In this document: positions 18,317 through 27,496 of the stretch, piece by piece
Numbering within the stretch: the stretch's first letter is position 1
How the letters are laid out: every line of letters begins with the position of its first letter
Assembly: GCF_013184745.1 (NCBI RefSeq)
Contig: NZ_JAATVU010000057.1
Span: 1-37,537 of the forward strand
Origin: Mangrovicoccus sp. HB161399
GTDB lineage: Bacteria > Pseudomonadota > Alphaproteobacteria > Rhodobacterales > Rhodobacteraceae
Length of the DNA: 37,537 bases
Direction: 5' to 3'
Program-made: the position numbers and the translations under genes
Notes under the pieces: generated by a model
Database searches by the model: none
Told to the model about the DNA's origin: nothing
What the model saw: only the letters and a program-made list of their open reading frames with translations

Positions 18317-19308
18317 CCGAGGATCTCCGCCAGTTCCGCCTCCGCCGCGGCAATGTCGAACTCCTCGACCGCGCCGCGCATCGTCAGGGCCTTGTGCGCC
18401 CGGTAGAGCGCCCTGCCCGCCAGAATGCCGGTGCCTGCCATGACCGCCTCCATCTCGTCCCGATGCCCGTTGCAGTGGAGCACGACATCGCAGCCCGCCG
18501 CAAGGGAAAGGCCGGCGCGGTCGCGGTAGCTGCCGGACAGCGCCTCCATCGACAGGTCGTCGGTCATCAGGAGCCCGTCGAAGCCGATTTCGCGGCGGAT
18601 CGCGTCGATCACCGGCTTTGACTGGGTCGCGGGCAGGTCCGGATCGATGGCCGGATAGACGATATGCGCGGTCATCGCCATCGGCAGGTCGGCAAGACCC
18701 TGGAACGCCGCGAAATCGACGGCGCGCAGCTGGGTCAGCGAGGCCTCGACCCGGGGCAGCTCCTTGTGGCTGTCGGACGTGCCGCGGCCATGGCCCGGGA
18801 TATGCTTCAGCACCGGCAGGACGCCGCCCGCCAGCAGCCCCTGGGTCACCGCCCGCGCTGCCGCGACCACCGTCATCGGATCGTCGCCGTAGCAGCGGTT
18901 CATCAGAAAGGGGTGCGTCGCCGACATTGCCACATCGGCCATCGGCGCGCAGTTGGTGTCGATCCCCAGCTCGCGCAGTTCGGCAGCAATGATGCGGTAG
19001 CGCAGGAACATCGCGCGCGCAGCCAGGCCGGGCGCGGCGCGCGCCATCTGGTCGAGCGGCGGCAGCCACTGGCGCCAATGCGGCGGGCCGAGCCTCTGCA
19101 CGCGCCCGCCCTCCTGGTCGATCAGGATCGGCGCGTCATGGCCGACCGTGTCGCGCAGGTCGCCGGTCAGGCGGCGCAGCTGTTCCGGATCGACGATGTT
19201 GCGGGCGAAGAGGATGAAGCCGTAGGGGCTGGCCTCGGCGAAGAAGCCGCGCTCCCACGCGGAAAGCTCGGGCCCGTCGAGCCCGAGGATCGCTGCGGAA
19301 AGCGTCAT
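18313..19308 (-). CDS. nagZ: NagZ beta-N-acetylhexosaminidase
   Basis: A cytosolic family 3 glycoside hydrolase that trims N-acetylglucosamine from anhydro-muropeptides in peptidoglycan recycling. In 331 residues it shows LIDQEGGRVQRL, the catalytic-loop LKHIPGHGRGTSDSHKELP with the general-acid Asp-His pair, and the nucleophile aspartate in MTDDLSMEAL. The length is normal for NagZ. It follows the SPOR gene by three bases and overlaps scpA by four. Confidence 0.95.
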   Translation of the reverse strand: MTLSAAILGLDGPELSAWERGFFAEASPYGFILFARNIVDPEQLRRLTGDLRDTVGHDAPILIDQEGGRVQRLGPPHWRQWLPPLDQMARAAPGLAARAMFLRYRIIAAELRELGIDTNCAPMADVAMSATHPFLMNRCYGDDPMTVVAAARAVTQGLLAGGVLPVLKHIPGHGRGTSDSHKELPRVEASLTQLRAVDFAAFQGLADLPMAMTAHIVYPAIDPDLPATQSKPVIDAIRREIGFDGLLMTDDLSMEALSGSYRDRAGLSLAAGCDVVLHCNGHRDEMEAVMAGTGILAGRALYRAHKALTMRGAVEEFDIAAAEAELAEILG

Positions 19309-19311
19309 GGA

Positions 19312-20157
19312 TCAGCGGACCTGCACCGGAATGCAGTCGGCGCCGCCGGCCTCGAGCGAGGCGCAGAAGCGGCGGCTGTCGGCGAGATCGTCGAAGCCGT
19401 GGACGCGCAGGCGGTAGAAGACCTTGCCGCTGCGCTCGGTCCGCTCGATCACCCGCTGCTTGCCCTCGAAATAGCCCGAGAAGCGGCCGCTGAGGCGGTT
19501 CCATTCGGATTCGGCGGTCGCCTCGCTGTCATAGGCGCCGAGCTGGACCAGCCGGGTCCCGATGGCGATCAGCGCGGGATCGAGATCGAGCGCGCGCTGC
19601 GGCTCGGGCGCCGGGGCGGTGTAGGAGGCACGGCTGACCACGCCCAGGTCGGGACGCGGCGAAGGGCGCGGCGCGGAATTCATGATCGTCGGGATCGGCG
19701 TTGCGATGGGCGCGGTGGAGGCCTCTGCCGCGCTCGGCAGAACTCCGGCATCCTGCAGCGCCTCGTTGACCGCGTCGCGCAGCGTGCGCGCCTTGGCGAC
19801 CGGGGCGATCTCGGCCACCGGCTGGTCGGTGCTTTCCAGCCTCACCGGCTCGGGCGCCAGGGTGATTTCCTCGGGCGCCACGACATCGGCCGCCGACGAC
19901 AGCTCGGTCACCGACATGCCCTGGTGCGCGGCCTCGAAACCGCCGGGCGATTCAGGGGCGATCCGGGCCGGGCCTTCCAGCGCGGCGATGACGGGGATGC
20001 CATGGGTCTCGCGCATGGCGAGGTCATAGCCCCACCAGCCGACGCCGACGACCAGCGCCAGCGAGCAGCCGGCGCCGAGCCAGCCCATGAAGGAAGAGAC
20101 GACGGCCTCGGAGGATACGTCGTCCGTGAAGTCCTCGGTGAATTCCGGGTTTGCCAT
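19312..20157 (-). CDS. SPOR-domain membrane protein
   Basis: A 281-residue protein with a cytosolic N terminus, one membrane span at about 24-46 (MGWLGAGCSLALVVGVGWWG), a long proline- and alanine-rich periplasmic linker, and a C-terminal SPOR domain at about 205-281 (LVQLGAYDSEATAESEWNRL ... YRLRVHGF). SPOR domains bind denuded peptidoglycan at division sites. It lies between argS and nagZ, the usual alphaproteobacterial arrangement, which ties it to cell-wall growth. Confidence 0.9.
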   Translation of the reverse strand: MANPEFTEDFTDDVSSEAVVSSFMGWLGAGCSLALVVGVGWWGYDLAMRETHGIPVIAALEGPARIAPESPGGFEAAHQGMSVTELSSAADVVAPEEITLAPEPVRLESTDQPVAEIAPVAKARTLRDAVNEALQDAGVLPSAAEASTAPIATPIPTIMNSAPRPSPRPDLGVVSRASYTAPAPEPQRALDLDPALIAIGTRLVQLGAYDSEATAESEWNRLSGRFSGYFEGKQRVIERTERSGKVFYRLRVHGFDDLADSRRFCASLEAGGADCIPVQVR

Positions 20158-20245
20158 CTATGCCCCATGCGGCGGACCTGTTGACCGGCCCGTCCTCTTG
20201 TCTGCGGTTCTGCCTCAATGCCCGCCGCCGGGGTCGCCGTTTAGA

Positions 20246-21991
20246 TCAGCGCATTTCCTCCAGCGGGGTCACGCCAAGAATACCAAGACCCGACGAAATC
20301 ACAACGCCGACCGCACGGGGGAGCGCAATTTTCGCAGCGGTGGCTTGGGGATCGCCGTCCTGCACGAAGCGCAGGTCGGTCTGGTCGTTGCCCCGGTTCC
20401 ACAGCGCATGGAACTCGCTGGCGAGTTCGTAGAGGTAGAAGGCGATGCGGTGCGGCTCGTTCCCGCGCGCCGCGATCTCGACGAGGCGCGGCCATTCCGC
20501 CAGCTTCTTGGCGACCTTCAGCTCGGCCGGATCGGACAGATGCGACAGGTCGGTCTTCGAGATCGCCGCATCGGAGATGTCGACCCCCTGCGCCTCCGCC
20601 TTGCGCAGGACCGAGGACATCCGGGCATAGGCGTACTGCACGTAGAAGACCGGGTTGTCCTTCGACTGCTCCAGCACCTTGTCGAAATCGAAGTCGAGCG
20701 GCGCGTCGTTCTTGCGGGTCAGCATCACGAACCGGGTGACGTCGGGGCCGACCTGGTCGACCACGTCGCGCAGCGTCACGAAGGTGCCCGCCCGCTTCGA
20801 CATCTTGAATTCGGCGCCGTCCTTGAACAGCTTGACCAGCTGGATCAGCTTGATGTCGAGCGGCACTTTCCCGCCCGAAAGCGCGGCCACGGCCGCCTTC
20901 ATCCGCTTGACATAGCCGCCGTGATCGGCGCCGAACACGTCGATCAGCGCGTCGTAACCCCTTGAAACCTTGTCGTAATGATAGGCGATATCGGGGGCGA
21001 AATAGGTCCAGGCGCCGTCCGACTTCATCACCGGACGGTCGACATCGTCGCCATGCGCCGTCGACTTGAACAGCGTCTGCTCGCGCGGCTCCCAGTCCTC
21101 GGGGGTCTTGCCCTTCGGCGGCTCCAGCACGCCCTGGTAGATCAGCCCCTTGGCCTTCAGGTCGGCCAGCGCCTTCTCGATCTGGCCGGTGCCGTAGAGC
21201 GACTTCTCGGAATAGAAATTGTCCATCCGCACGCCGAGCGCGGCGAGATCCTCGCGGATCAGCGCCATCATTTCCTCGGTGGCGAATTCGCGCACGGACT
21301 CGAGCCAGACCTCTTCGGGCTGGTCCAGATAGTCCTCGCCGACCTTGTCCTTGAGCTTCTCGCCGACCTCGATCAGGTAGTCGCCGGGATAGGTGCCGTC
21401 CGGGAAGCTGACCTCCTGGCCGTGGGCTTCGAGATAGCGCAGGTAGACCGAGCGGGCGAGCGTGTCGACCTGACCGCCGCCGTCATTGATGTAGTATTCG
21501 CGCGTGACCGCGTAGCCCGCATAGTCGAGAAGCGAGGCCAATGCGTCGCCGAAAACCGCGCCGCGGGTGTGGCCGACATGCATCGGTCCAGTCGGATTCG
21601 CCGAGACATATTCGACGTTGATCTTCTTCCCCGCCCCCAGGTCGGAGCGCCCGTAGGCCGGTCCGTGGGTGAGAATCTGCGCAACTTCGGCCTGCCAGGT
21701 GGCGGCGGTCAGCGTCAGGTTGAGGAAGCCCGGGCCGGCGACATCGGCCTCGGCCACGCGCGGGTCCGAGAGCAGCTTTTCGGCCAGAGCCTCGGCGATG
21801 TCGCGCGGCTTCATCTTGGCCGGCTTCGCCAGCACCATCGCGGCATTGGTGGCCATGTCGCCATGCGAAGCGTCGCGCGGCGGTTCCACCGTCACGTTCT
21901 TGGTGTCGAGCCCTTCGGGCAGCTTGCCCTCCGCCACCAGAGCGTCGAGCTGGGTCAGGACCAGGTCCTTCACTTCGGAAAACAGGTTCAT
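20246..21991 (-). CDS. argS: Arginyl-tRNA synthetase
   Basis: Class I synthetase that charges tRNA-Arg. The 581 residues include the N-terminal additional domain, the HIGH-type motif in [20 protein letters not shown], and the MSK motif in [16 protein letters not shown]. The C-terminal anticodon-binding domain with [14 protein letters not shown] is complete. The ATG at 21991 begins the conserved [12 protein letters not shown] segment; in-frame codons further up extend into sequence that is not conserved. The SPOR gene starts 88 bases downstream of its stop. Confidence 0.97.
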   Translation of the reverse strand: MNLFSEVKDLVLTQLDALVAEGKLPEGLDTKNVTVEPPRDASHGDMATNAAMVLAKPAKMKPRDIAEALAEKLLSDPRVAEADVAGPGFLNLTLTAATWQAEVAQILTHGPAYGRSDLGAGKKINVEYVSANPTGPMHVGHTRGAVFGDALASLLDYAGYAVTREYYINDGGGQVDTLARSVYLRYLEAHGQEVSFPDGTYPGDYLIEVGEKLKDKVGEDYLDQPEEVWLESVREFATEEMMALIREDLAALGVRMDNFYSEKSLYGTGQIEKALADLKAKGLIYQGVLEPPKGKTPEDWEPREQTLFKSTAHGDDVDRPVMKSDGAWTYFAPDIAYHYDKVSRGYDALIDVFGADHGGYVKRMKAAVAALSGGKVPLDIKLIQLVKLFKDGAEFKMSKRAGTFVTLRDVVDQVGPDVTRFVMLTRKNDAPLDFDFDKVLEQSKDNPVFYVQYAYARMSSVLRKAEAQGVDISDAAISKTDLSHLSDPAELKVAKKLAEWPRLVEIAARGNEPHRIAFYLYELASEFHALWNRGNDQTDLRFVQDGDPQATAAKIALPRAVGVVISSGLGILGVTPLEEMR

Positions 21992-22058
21992 AGCGTCCAC
22001 CTTTGCCTCGGCGCGGTGTAGCATCCGCAGCCGGGGCGTCAACGGCCTGCCATTGAAA

Positions 22059-22077
22059 GCCGGGCATTTTGCCCGGC
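22059..22077 (-). terminator. Hairpin between dgt and argS
   Basis: A perfect 7-bp stem GCCGGGC/GCCCGGC with a five-base loop. On the minus strand it is followed by TTTC. It is 68 bases upstream of argS and more than 400 bases after the dgt stop, so it could end the dgt transcript and insulate argS. Confidence 0.5.
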
Positions 22078-22503
22078 CGCCGCCGCGTCACGCGCCCGGC
22101 ACCGCATGGAAGGCCAGCGGCGCCCGCTGGCGGCGGCTGGGGCCCTCGGCAGCACCGCGCGCTGGACACGGCCATTCCGTTGCGGGCAGCGATGGTGGCA
22201 GCGGGATGGCGCAGCGCAGGATCAATTCGGTCATGGCGAACCCGAACCGCTTCCCGGCATGCCCCTGCCTTCGCCACCGCCGCGCCCGCCCCGGCCAGCG
22301 CCGCAACCGTCGGCCTGGACGGAAAATTGCCGAGCGGGCGGAAGAGCCTGCATCGGCCCGGGAAGAACACTCCCGCGGCCACGATGCACTTGGCCGGTGT
22401 GCCGAAGCAGACAGCAACCGGGACCCAAGCCGGGGAAGGATGCCGAAAGCACGGGCCGTCGCGGAGATGCCGGAGCCACCGCAAAGCGAGGCAGCAGCAA
22501 ATC
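22078..22503. other. Intergenic stretch with no recognised gene
   Basis: About 425 bases between the hairpin and the dgt stop. All six frames give arginine-, proline- and alanine-rich translations with no recognisable domain. No tRNA, repeat array or clear promoter was seen here. Confidence 0.5.
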
Positions 22504-23655
22504 CTAGAGGTATCTGAGCGTCTCGGCGCAATGCTGGCGGTGGGCCTGGAGCGCGTAGCGGTCGGTCATTCCGGCGACGTAATCGGCCACCATGCGGGCC
22601 AGGCGGCCCTCCTGCGCGACCAGGGCCTGCGCGTGCCAGCGTTCGGGCAGCAGCTCGGGATGGTCCATGTAGAGCGGGAAGAGTTCGCGAATCACCTGCT
22701 CCGCCTCCTCGCGCTTCTTCATCACCGAGGGCGCGCGGTACATCCGCTCGAACAGGAAGGCGCGGATTTGCTTAAGGTCACTCCACATCCGGGCGGAGAA
22801 CTGGACCACCGGCGCGCCGGCCGCTCTGATGTCCTCCACCGAAGCAGGGGCCAGCGCCTCCAGCAGGCCCCGGCTGGTGCCGATCACGTCCGAGACCATC
22901 ACGCCGAAGACCCGCCGCAGCGCCTCGTGGCGCCGCCGGATTTCTTCCGCACCCGGATAGAGCCGGTCGACCTCGGCGAAGGCGGGCCCGAGGATCGGCA
23001 GCGCCATCAGGTCGTCCTCGGCGAACAGCCCGGCACGCAGCCCGTCCAGCAGGTCGTGGTTGGTATAGGCAATGTCGTCGGACAGCGCCGCCACCTGCGC
23101 CTCGGCGCTGGCATGGGTCTCCAGCTCCAGGTCATGCTGGGCATTGTAGGTCGCCAGCGCGGCGGGCACGGCGCCCAGCACCGGACCGTTGTGCTTGGCG
23201 ATGCCTTCGAGGCATTCCCAGGTCAGGTTCAGCCCGTCGAACGCGGCATATTGGGTCTCCAGCCGCGTGACGATGCGGATCGCCTGGGCATTGTGGTCGA
23301 AGCCGCCCCAGGGCTTCATGCAGTCGTGAAGCGCGTCTTCGCCGGTATGCCCGAAAGGCGTGTGGCCGAGATCGTGCGCCAGCGCCACCGCCTCGGTCAG
23401 GTCGCTGTTCAGCCCCAGCGCCCGCGCGATTGTCCGTGCCACCTGCGCAACTTCGATGGAATGCGTCAGCCGGGTGCGGTAGTAGTCGCCTTCGTGCTCG
23501 ACGAAGACCTGGGTCTTGTGCTTCAGCCGACGGAAGGCGTTGCAGTGGATGATCCGGTCCCGGTCGCGCTGGTAGGGAGAACGGAATCCGCTCTCCTCTT
23601 CGGGGTGGAGGCGTCCGCGCAGCCGCTCCGGGTCGCTCGCATAGGGCTGGCACAT
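22504..23655 (-). CDS. dgt: dGTPase-like deoxynucleotide triphosphohydrolase
   Basis: An HD-superfamily enzyme that cleaves dNTPs to the nucleoside and triphosphate. In 383 residues: the N-terminal YQRDRDRIIHCNAFRRLKHK, the metal ligands H65 in TRLTHSIEVAQ and H94-D95 in ALAHDLGHTPFGHTGE, and a later aspartate in ALSDDIAYTNHD. This is the shorter dGTPase type 2 common in alphaproteobacteria. I chose the ATG at 23655 since homologous N termini begin near it; a GTG at 23691 is in frame but lies in the likely promoter. Confidence 0.92.
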   Translation of the reverse strand: MCQPYASDPERLRGRLHPEEESGFRSPYQRDRDRIIHCNAFRRLKHKTQVFVEHEGDYYRTRLTHSIEVAQVARTIARALGLNSDLTEAVALAHDLGHTPFGHTGEDALHDCMKPWGGFDHNAQAIRIVTRLETQYAAFDGLNLTWECLEGIAKHNGPVLGAVPAALATYNAQHDLELETHASAEAQVAALSDDIAYTNHDLLDGLRAGLFAEDDLMALPILGPAFAEVDRLYPGAEEIRRRHEALRRVFGVMVSDVIGTSRGLLEALAPASVEDIRAAGAPVVQFSARMWSDLKQIRAFLFERMYRAPSVMKKREEAEQVIRELFPLYMDHPELLPERWHAQALVAQEGRLARMVADYVAGMTDRYALQAHRQHCAETLRYL

Positions 23656-23669
23656 GGCGTGCTGCTTTC

Positions 23670-23706
23670 TTGTCTGTGGCCTGACCAACACTTATATTGC
23701 CTGACC
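23670..23706 (+). promoter_or_regulatory. Candidate erpA promoter with paired GCCTGACC sites
   Basis: TTGTCT (23670-23675), an 18-base gap and TATATT (23694-23699) form a plausible plus-strand promoter for the erpA-like gene; on the minus strand the same A+T stretch could give a -10 for dgt. The octamer GCCTGACC occurs twice in the same direction, at 23679-23686 and 23699-23706, exactly 20 bases apart, flanking the -10. This arrangement suggests binding of a regulator on one face of the helix. Confidence 0.4.
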
Positions 23707-23734
23707 TGAGCTTCCAAGAGCGGAGAGCGCCCCC

Positions 23735-24067
23735 ATGGATCTGACCCTGCCCCCGAAAGTGACCGAGCGCGCCTTCCAGCGCATCGCCGAGATCAATGCT
23801 TCCTCCACCGGCCAGAAGGCGCTGCGCGTCGCGGTCGAAGGCGGCGGCTGCTCCGGCTTCCAGTACGAAATCACGCTCGACGAACCCGGCGACGGCGACC
23901 TCGTGCTCGAAGGCCAGGGCCAGAAGGTCGTGGTCGACGAGGTCTCCCTGCCCTTCCTGTCGAATGCCGTGATCGACTTCTCCGAAGAGCTGATCGGCGC
24001 CCGATTCGTCATCGAGAACCCGAATGCCGCCTCCTCCTGCGGCTGCGGCACCAGCTTCTCGATGTGA
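23735..24067 (+). CDS. erpA: ErpA/HesB-type A-type Fe-S carrier
   Basis: A 110-residue A-type carrier that takes Fe-S clusters from a scaffold to apoproteins. The three ligand cysteines are C39 in EGGGCSGFQYE and C102 and C104 in the C-terminal SCGCGTSFSM, the full set for the family. ErpA and IscA/SufA are hard to separate by eye; I favour ErpA because it stands alone next to dgt, as in other alphaproteobacteria, and not in the suf operon. GGAGA lies nine bases before the ATG. Confidence 0.9.
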   Translation: MDLTLPPKVTERAFQRIAEINASSTGQKALRVAVEGGGCSGFQYEITLDEPGDGDLVLEGQGQKVVVDEVSLPFLSNAVIDFSEELIGARFVIENPNAASSCGCGTSFSM

Positions 24068-24078
24068 TCCCGGCCCGG

Positions 24079-24097
24079 CGGGCCGCGGCGCGGCCCG
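24079..24097. terminator. Hairpin between converging erpA and sulfotransferase genes
   Basis: CGGGCCGC and GCGGCCCG make a perfect 8-bp stem with a GGC loop, filling the 30-base gap between two convergent stops. No T run on either side, so function as a terminator is likely from position but not certain. Confidence 0.45.
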
Positions 24098-25186
24098 TCA
24101 GCGCTTGCCCTGGATTTCCTTGCGGCGGCGGCGGTCCTCGGCGACGTAATTCACCGCGCGCTTGGCCAGCGGCATCATGCCCCAGAATTCCGGCGCGGGC
24201 TTCTGCTTCTGATGGGCCTGGGCATTGGCGATCCAGGGCTCGACGAAGCTGACGCCGCATTTCGCCACCCGCTCCAGGTCGCGCTCGAACTCGCCGGCCA
24301 GATGGGCGAAGAGCCCGCGCGGCATCTCCATCTTCACCGACGCGTTGATCACCCGCTGCTCCCGCTCCTCGTCGCCGCGACGGGGCAGCTTGACCGGGTC
24401 GAGCCCGAGGAAGCCCTGCACGTCGTCGAACAGCCCGGCCGGGCGGGCGGCAATGTCCTCGAAATTCAGCACCAGCGATTTCTCGGGGCCGAAGGAGGCC
24501 ATCATGTTCTCGATCGCGGCACCGTAGAAGCTGCTGTCCACCAGCATGTGATGGCGGGCGAAATCGCGCAGCGCCTCGGTGCTCCAGACATGGAAGCGGT
24601 GGATGTCTCGGGTCAGTTCGGCATGGAACTTCATGTGCGACCACAGCCGGTCGATCGGATCGCGCAGCAGGATCAGCGCGCGGGCGTCCTCCGCGATGCC
24701 CGCCATGTCGGCGAAGCCCTCGGCGCGGGCGAGGAAGTTGGTCGTGCTGAAATCCAGCGCCCACTTGTCCTCGGGCACGCCGGCGAACAGCCCCCGGTAC
24801 CAGTCGTCGTTGACCGGCCCGCGCAGATAGCCCTTGTACCATTCCATGCTGTTGAGGAAGCCGCGGTAGCGCTTCATGCTGACGCCGCCGGGCTGCCAGT
24901 TCTCGGCCATCTGCGCGTCCCAGGGGCTGCCATAGGCGCCGGGATCGGTCACCTCGGAGCGGCCGAGCTCGGAATCGAAGGGCACGAAGCTGGCGCGGCG
25001 CACATGCACCGCGAAAGTCGCCAGCCGCGACTGGTCGGTCAGACGGTCGATGCCGCCATATTGCCGGAGGAAATAGTGGATTTCCTTGCGCGGCACCCGC
25101 CCGATCCCCGGGTTGCGCACCAGCGCCGAATGCAGCCAGGTCGTTCCGCCCTTGCTAACCCCCAGACAATACAGAAACTTCTTCAC
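24098..25186 (-). CDS. Sulfotransferase, copy 1
   Basis: A 362-residue PAPS-dependent sulfotransferase-fold protein, expected to be cytosolic. The 5'-phosphosulfate loop is LGVSKGGTTWL at 8-18, and the 3'-phosphate site is LILLRDPIDRLWSH at 171-184. It resembles sulfotransferases that act on carbohydrates or other small acceptors; the acceptor cannot be told. I start it at GTG 25186, which has GGAG six bases upstream; a TTG 33 bases further up is in frame. Its first fifty residues align without gaps with copy 2 (26193-27323). Convergent with erpA. Confidence 0.88.
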   Translation of the reverse strand: MKKFLYCLGVSKGGTTWLHSALVRNPGIGRVPRKEIHYFLRQYGGIDRLTDQSRLATFAVHVRRASFVPFDSELGRSEVTDPGAYGSPWDAQMAENWQPGGVSMKRYRGFLNSMEWYKGYLRGPVNDDWYRGLFAGVPEDKWALDFSTTNFLARAEGFADMAGIAEDARALILLRDPIDRLWSHMKFHAELTRDIHRFHVWSTEALRDFARHHMLVDSSFYGAAIENMMASFGPEKSLVLNFEDIAARPAGLFDDVQGFLGLDPVKLPRRGDEEREQRVINASVKMEMPRGLFAHLAGEFERDLERVAKCGVSFVEPWIANAQAHQKQKPAPEFWGMMPLAKRAVNYVAEDRRRRKEIQGKR

Positions 25187-25330
25187 GCTCTTCTCCGCCC
25201 GCTCCGGTTGTTTCCGCAAAACCTAGCCGATCGCGCGGGGAGCTGCCAGAACTGCGCCGACGCAGGGACGCCTTGACACGGGGGGGCGGCTCGGACGACC
25301 TGCAGCCGAGGCCGCAAGAGGACAGCACCG

Positions 25331-26128
25331 ATGAAGATCGCCACTTTCAACATCAACGGGATCAAGGCGCGGCTGCCGGCGCTGCTCGACTGGCTCGACG
25401 AGGCCAAGCCCGACGTCGCGGTGCTGCAGGAGCTGAAATCCGTCGACGAGGGCGTCCCGCACGAGCCCTTCGAGGAGCGCGGCTACGCGATCGAGACCCA
25501 CGGGCAGAAAAGCTTCAACGGGGTGGCCATCCTGTCGAAGCTGCCGCTGGAGGACGTGGTGCGCGGCCTGCCCGGCGACGAGAGCGACGAGCAGGCGCGC
25601 TGGATCGAGGCGACGGTGGCCGGCGAGCGCGCGGTGCGGATCTGCGGGCTCTACCTGCCCAACGGCAATCCTGCGCCGGGGCCGAAATACGACTACAAGC
25701 TCGCCTGGCTGGAGCGCATGGAGGCACGGGTGAAGGAGCTGCTCGCGCTGGAGGAGCCGGTGCTCTTCGCCGGCGACTACAACATCATCCCGCAGCCCGA
25801 GGATGCCGCGAAACCCCAGGCCTGGATCGACGACGCGCTGTTCCTGCCCGAGACGCGCAAGGCGTGGCGGCGGCTTCTGGCGCTGGGGCTGACCGATGCC
25901 CTGCGCGCCGTGCATCCGCACCGCCCGCCGGCCGAAAGGCTGCGCGACTTCACCTTCTGGGACTACCAGGCCGGGGCCTGGGACCGCGACAACGGCATCC
26001 GCATCGACCACCTGCTGCTCAGCCCGCAGGCGGCCGACCTGCTGGAGGACGCCCAGATCGACCGCGCGATCCGCGGCCGGGTCAAGCCATCGGACCACGT
26101 GCCGGTCTGGATCGAGCTCGCCGCCTGA
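25331..26128 (+). CDS. xthA: Exodeoxyribonuclease III
   Basis: An AP endonuclease and 3'-5' exonuclease of base-excision repair. The 265 residues contain the exonuclease III motifs: TFNINGIKARLP at the N terminus, LQELKS with the metal-binding glutamate, GLYLPNG, FAGDYNIIP with the catalytic Asp-Asn pair, and SDHVPVWIEL with the catalytic histidine near the C terminus. A TTGACA hexamer at 25273-25278 is a possible -35, but no good -10 follows. It is placed between two related sulfotransferase genes on the other strand. Confidence 0.94.
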   Translation: MKIATFNINGIKARLPALLDWLDEAKPDVAVLQELKSVDEGVPHEPFEERGYAIETHGQKSFNGVAILSKLPLEDVVRGLPGDESDEQARWIEATVAGERAVRICGLYLPNGNPAPGPKYDYKLAWLERMEARVKELLALEEPVLFAGDYNIIPQPEDAAKPQAWIDDALFLPETRKAWRRLLALGLTDALRAVHPHRPPAERLRDFTFWDYQAGAWDRDNGIRIDHLLLSPQAADLLEDAQIDRAIRGRVKPSDHVPVWIELAA

Positions 26129-26138
26129 GGACATCCCT

Positions 26139-26157
26139 GCCGGGCGCCCCGCCCGGC
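26139..26157. terminator. Hairpin between converging xthA and sulfotransferase genes
   Basis: GCCGGGC (26139-26145) pairs with GCCCGGC (26151-26157) around a GCCCC loop, 10 bases after the xthA stop and 35 before the stop of sulfotransferase copy 2. The stem is identical to the one at 22059-22077. There is no T run. Confidence 0.45.
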
Positions 26158-26192
26158 GGCACCGTTCCGACAATGCGCCGGGCGCCTGGCGG

Positions 26193-27323
26193 CTAGGCGG
26201 CCGGGTCGCGGCCCGGCGCGGCCACGCGGGCGGCGGCGGCCGGGTCCTCGGCGGCGACGGTCTCCTCGGCCGCGCCCTCCGGCCCTTCCCCGGCATCGAG
26301 CGCCAGCGGCACATGCATGTAGGGCGCGGCCGGGAATGGATGCAGCGCGGGGGCATGCCGGTCGAGGTCCTTCAGCCAGGGCCCGGCCATCGACAGCCCC
26401 ATCGCGGCGACCTTCTCCAGATCCATCCGGAAGCTGGGCACCATCGCCGACAGCAGCTTGGCATCGAGCGCCCGGCCGCGGCCGGGCGTCCGCGCCTCGG
26501 CGCGCTGCTGCACCCCGCGGCGCATCCCGGCCGGGTAGTCGAGCCCCAGGAATTCCAGAACCTCGCCCACCACGCCGGCCGGATCGGCTTCGATCCGGTC
26601 GAAGCTGAGGATCAGCCGCTTCTCCGGGGCGAAGGCGCGCATCACCCCCTCGACCACCGGCGCGTAGAGACTGGAGCCCATCAGGTGCTGCTGCCGGATG
26701 TAGCTGGCCGCCTGCATCGGCGTCATCGTGTCCAGATCCTTCTCTCGGCGCGACAGCCGCAGCTGCAGGCGGAGATGCGACCAGAGCCGGTCCAGCGGGT
26801 TGCGCAGCACCAGCACGGCGCGCGCGTCCGGCGCGAAGCGCGCCATCGCCTGGAACCCCTCGGGCACGACCAGCCCGTTGGTGGTGCTGAAATCCAGTGC
26901 CCAGGCGCCGTCTTCCACGTCCTGGAACAGCCGCCGGTACCAGGCATCGCAGACCGGCCCCTGCAGGTAGCGGAGATACCAGGCCAGGTCGTCGGTCAGC
27001 CGGTCGTAGCGCACGGCACAGGGCCCGCCCGGCGCCCAGTAGCCTTCGGCATCGGCGGGACCGGCCGCGAGCCCGGCCATCGGCACGCGTTCTGCCACGC
27101 CGCGCTGGTCGGACGGCTCGACGATCGAGGCGGCGTTGACGAAATTGCGGAACTGGGTCTGGCGCGCCGCCTCGGTCAGCCGGTCGACGCTGCCGTACTG
27201 GCGCATGAAGTAATGGATTTCCTTCCGCGGGACCCGCGGAATGCCGGGATGCGCAATCAGCTGCGAATTCAGCCAGGTCGTCCCGCAGCGCGGCATCCCC
27301 GCACAGAACAAGAGCTTTCTCAT
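26193..27323 (-). CDS. Sulfotransferase, copy 2
   Basis: A 376-residue sulfotransferase-fold protein, clearly a paralogue of copy 1. The phosphosulfate loop is CAGMPRCGTTWL at 7-18 and the 3'-phosphate site LVLRNPLDRLWSH at 171-183. The segment RVPRKEIHYF and the following RQYG are identical in both copies at the same residue numbers, as is WALDFSTTN near 141-150. The C-terminal third has diverged, and this copy ends in an alanine- and glutamate-rich tail. The ATG at 27323 starts the conserved core, with GGGGAAAG nearby upstream. The acceptor is unknown. Confidence 0.88.
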   Translation of the reverse strand: MRKLLFCAGMPRCGTTWLNSQLIAHPGIPRVPRKEIHYFMRQYGSVDRLTEAARQTQFRNFVNAASIVEPSDQRGVAERVPMAGLAAGPADAEGYWAPGGPCAVRYDRLTDDLAWYLRYLQGPVCDAWYRRLFQDVEDGAWALDFSTTNGLVVPEGFQAMARFAPDARAVLVLRNPLDRLWSHLRLQLRLSRREKDLDTMTPMQAASYIRQQHLMGSSLYAPVVEGVMRAFAPEKRLILSFDRIEADPAGVVGEVLEFLGLDYPAGMRRGVQQRAEARTPGRGRALDAKLLSAMVPSFRMDLEKVAAMGLSMAGPWLKDLDRHAPALHPFPAAPYMHVPLALDAGEGPEGAAEETVAAEDPAAAARVAAPGRDPAA

Positions 27324-27496
27324 CAATCGCTTTCCCCGCCAGTCTCCCGACCCGAGCCTAGCATGCAGCAAAGGCAATGGGATAGTCCGGCACCTTCGGA
27401 AAAGCCCGGGAAAGCCCACCTTTCGCGGCGGCTGCCGGACACTCCGGTCTCGGACCGGACGGGCGCGGGTCCCTGCAGTCCCGGATAGGCCGCCGC

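Noticed and set aside
23689-23691. GTG start for dgt giving 12 extra residues
   Set aside because: The codons fall in the divergent promoter with no good ribosome binding site, and homologous proteins begin near the ATG at 23655.
22069-23709. 546-codon plus-strand open frame opposite dgt and the neighbouring intergenic stretch
   Set aside because: Shadow of dgt; the part outside dgt has no recognisable protein features.
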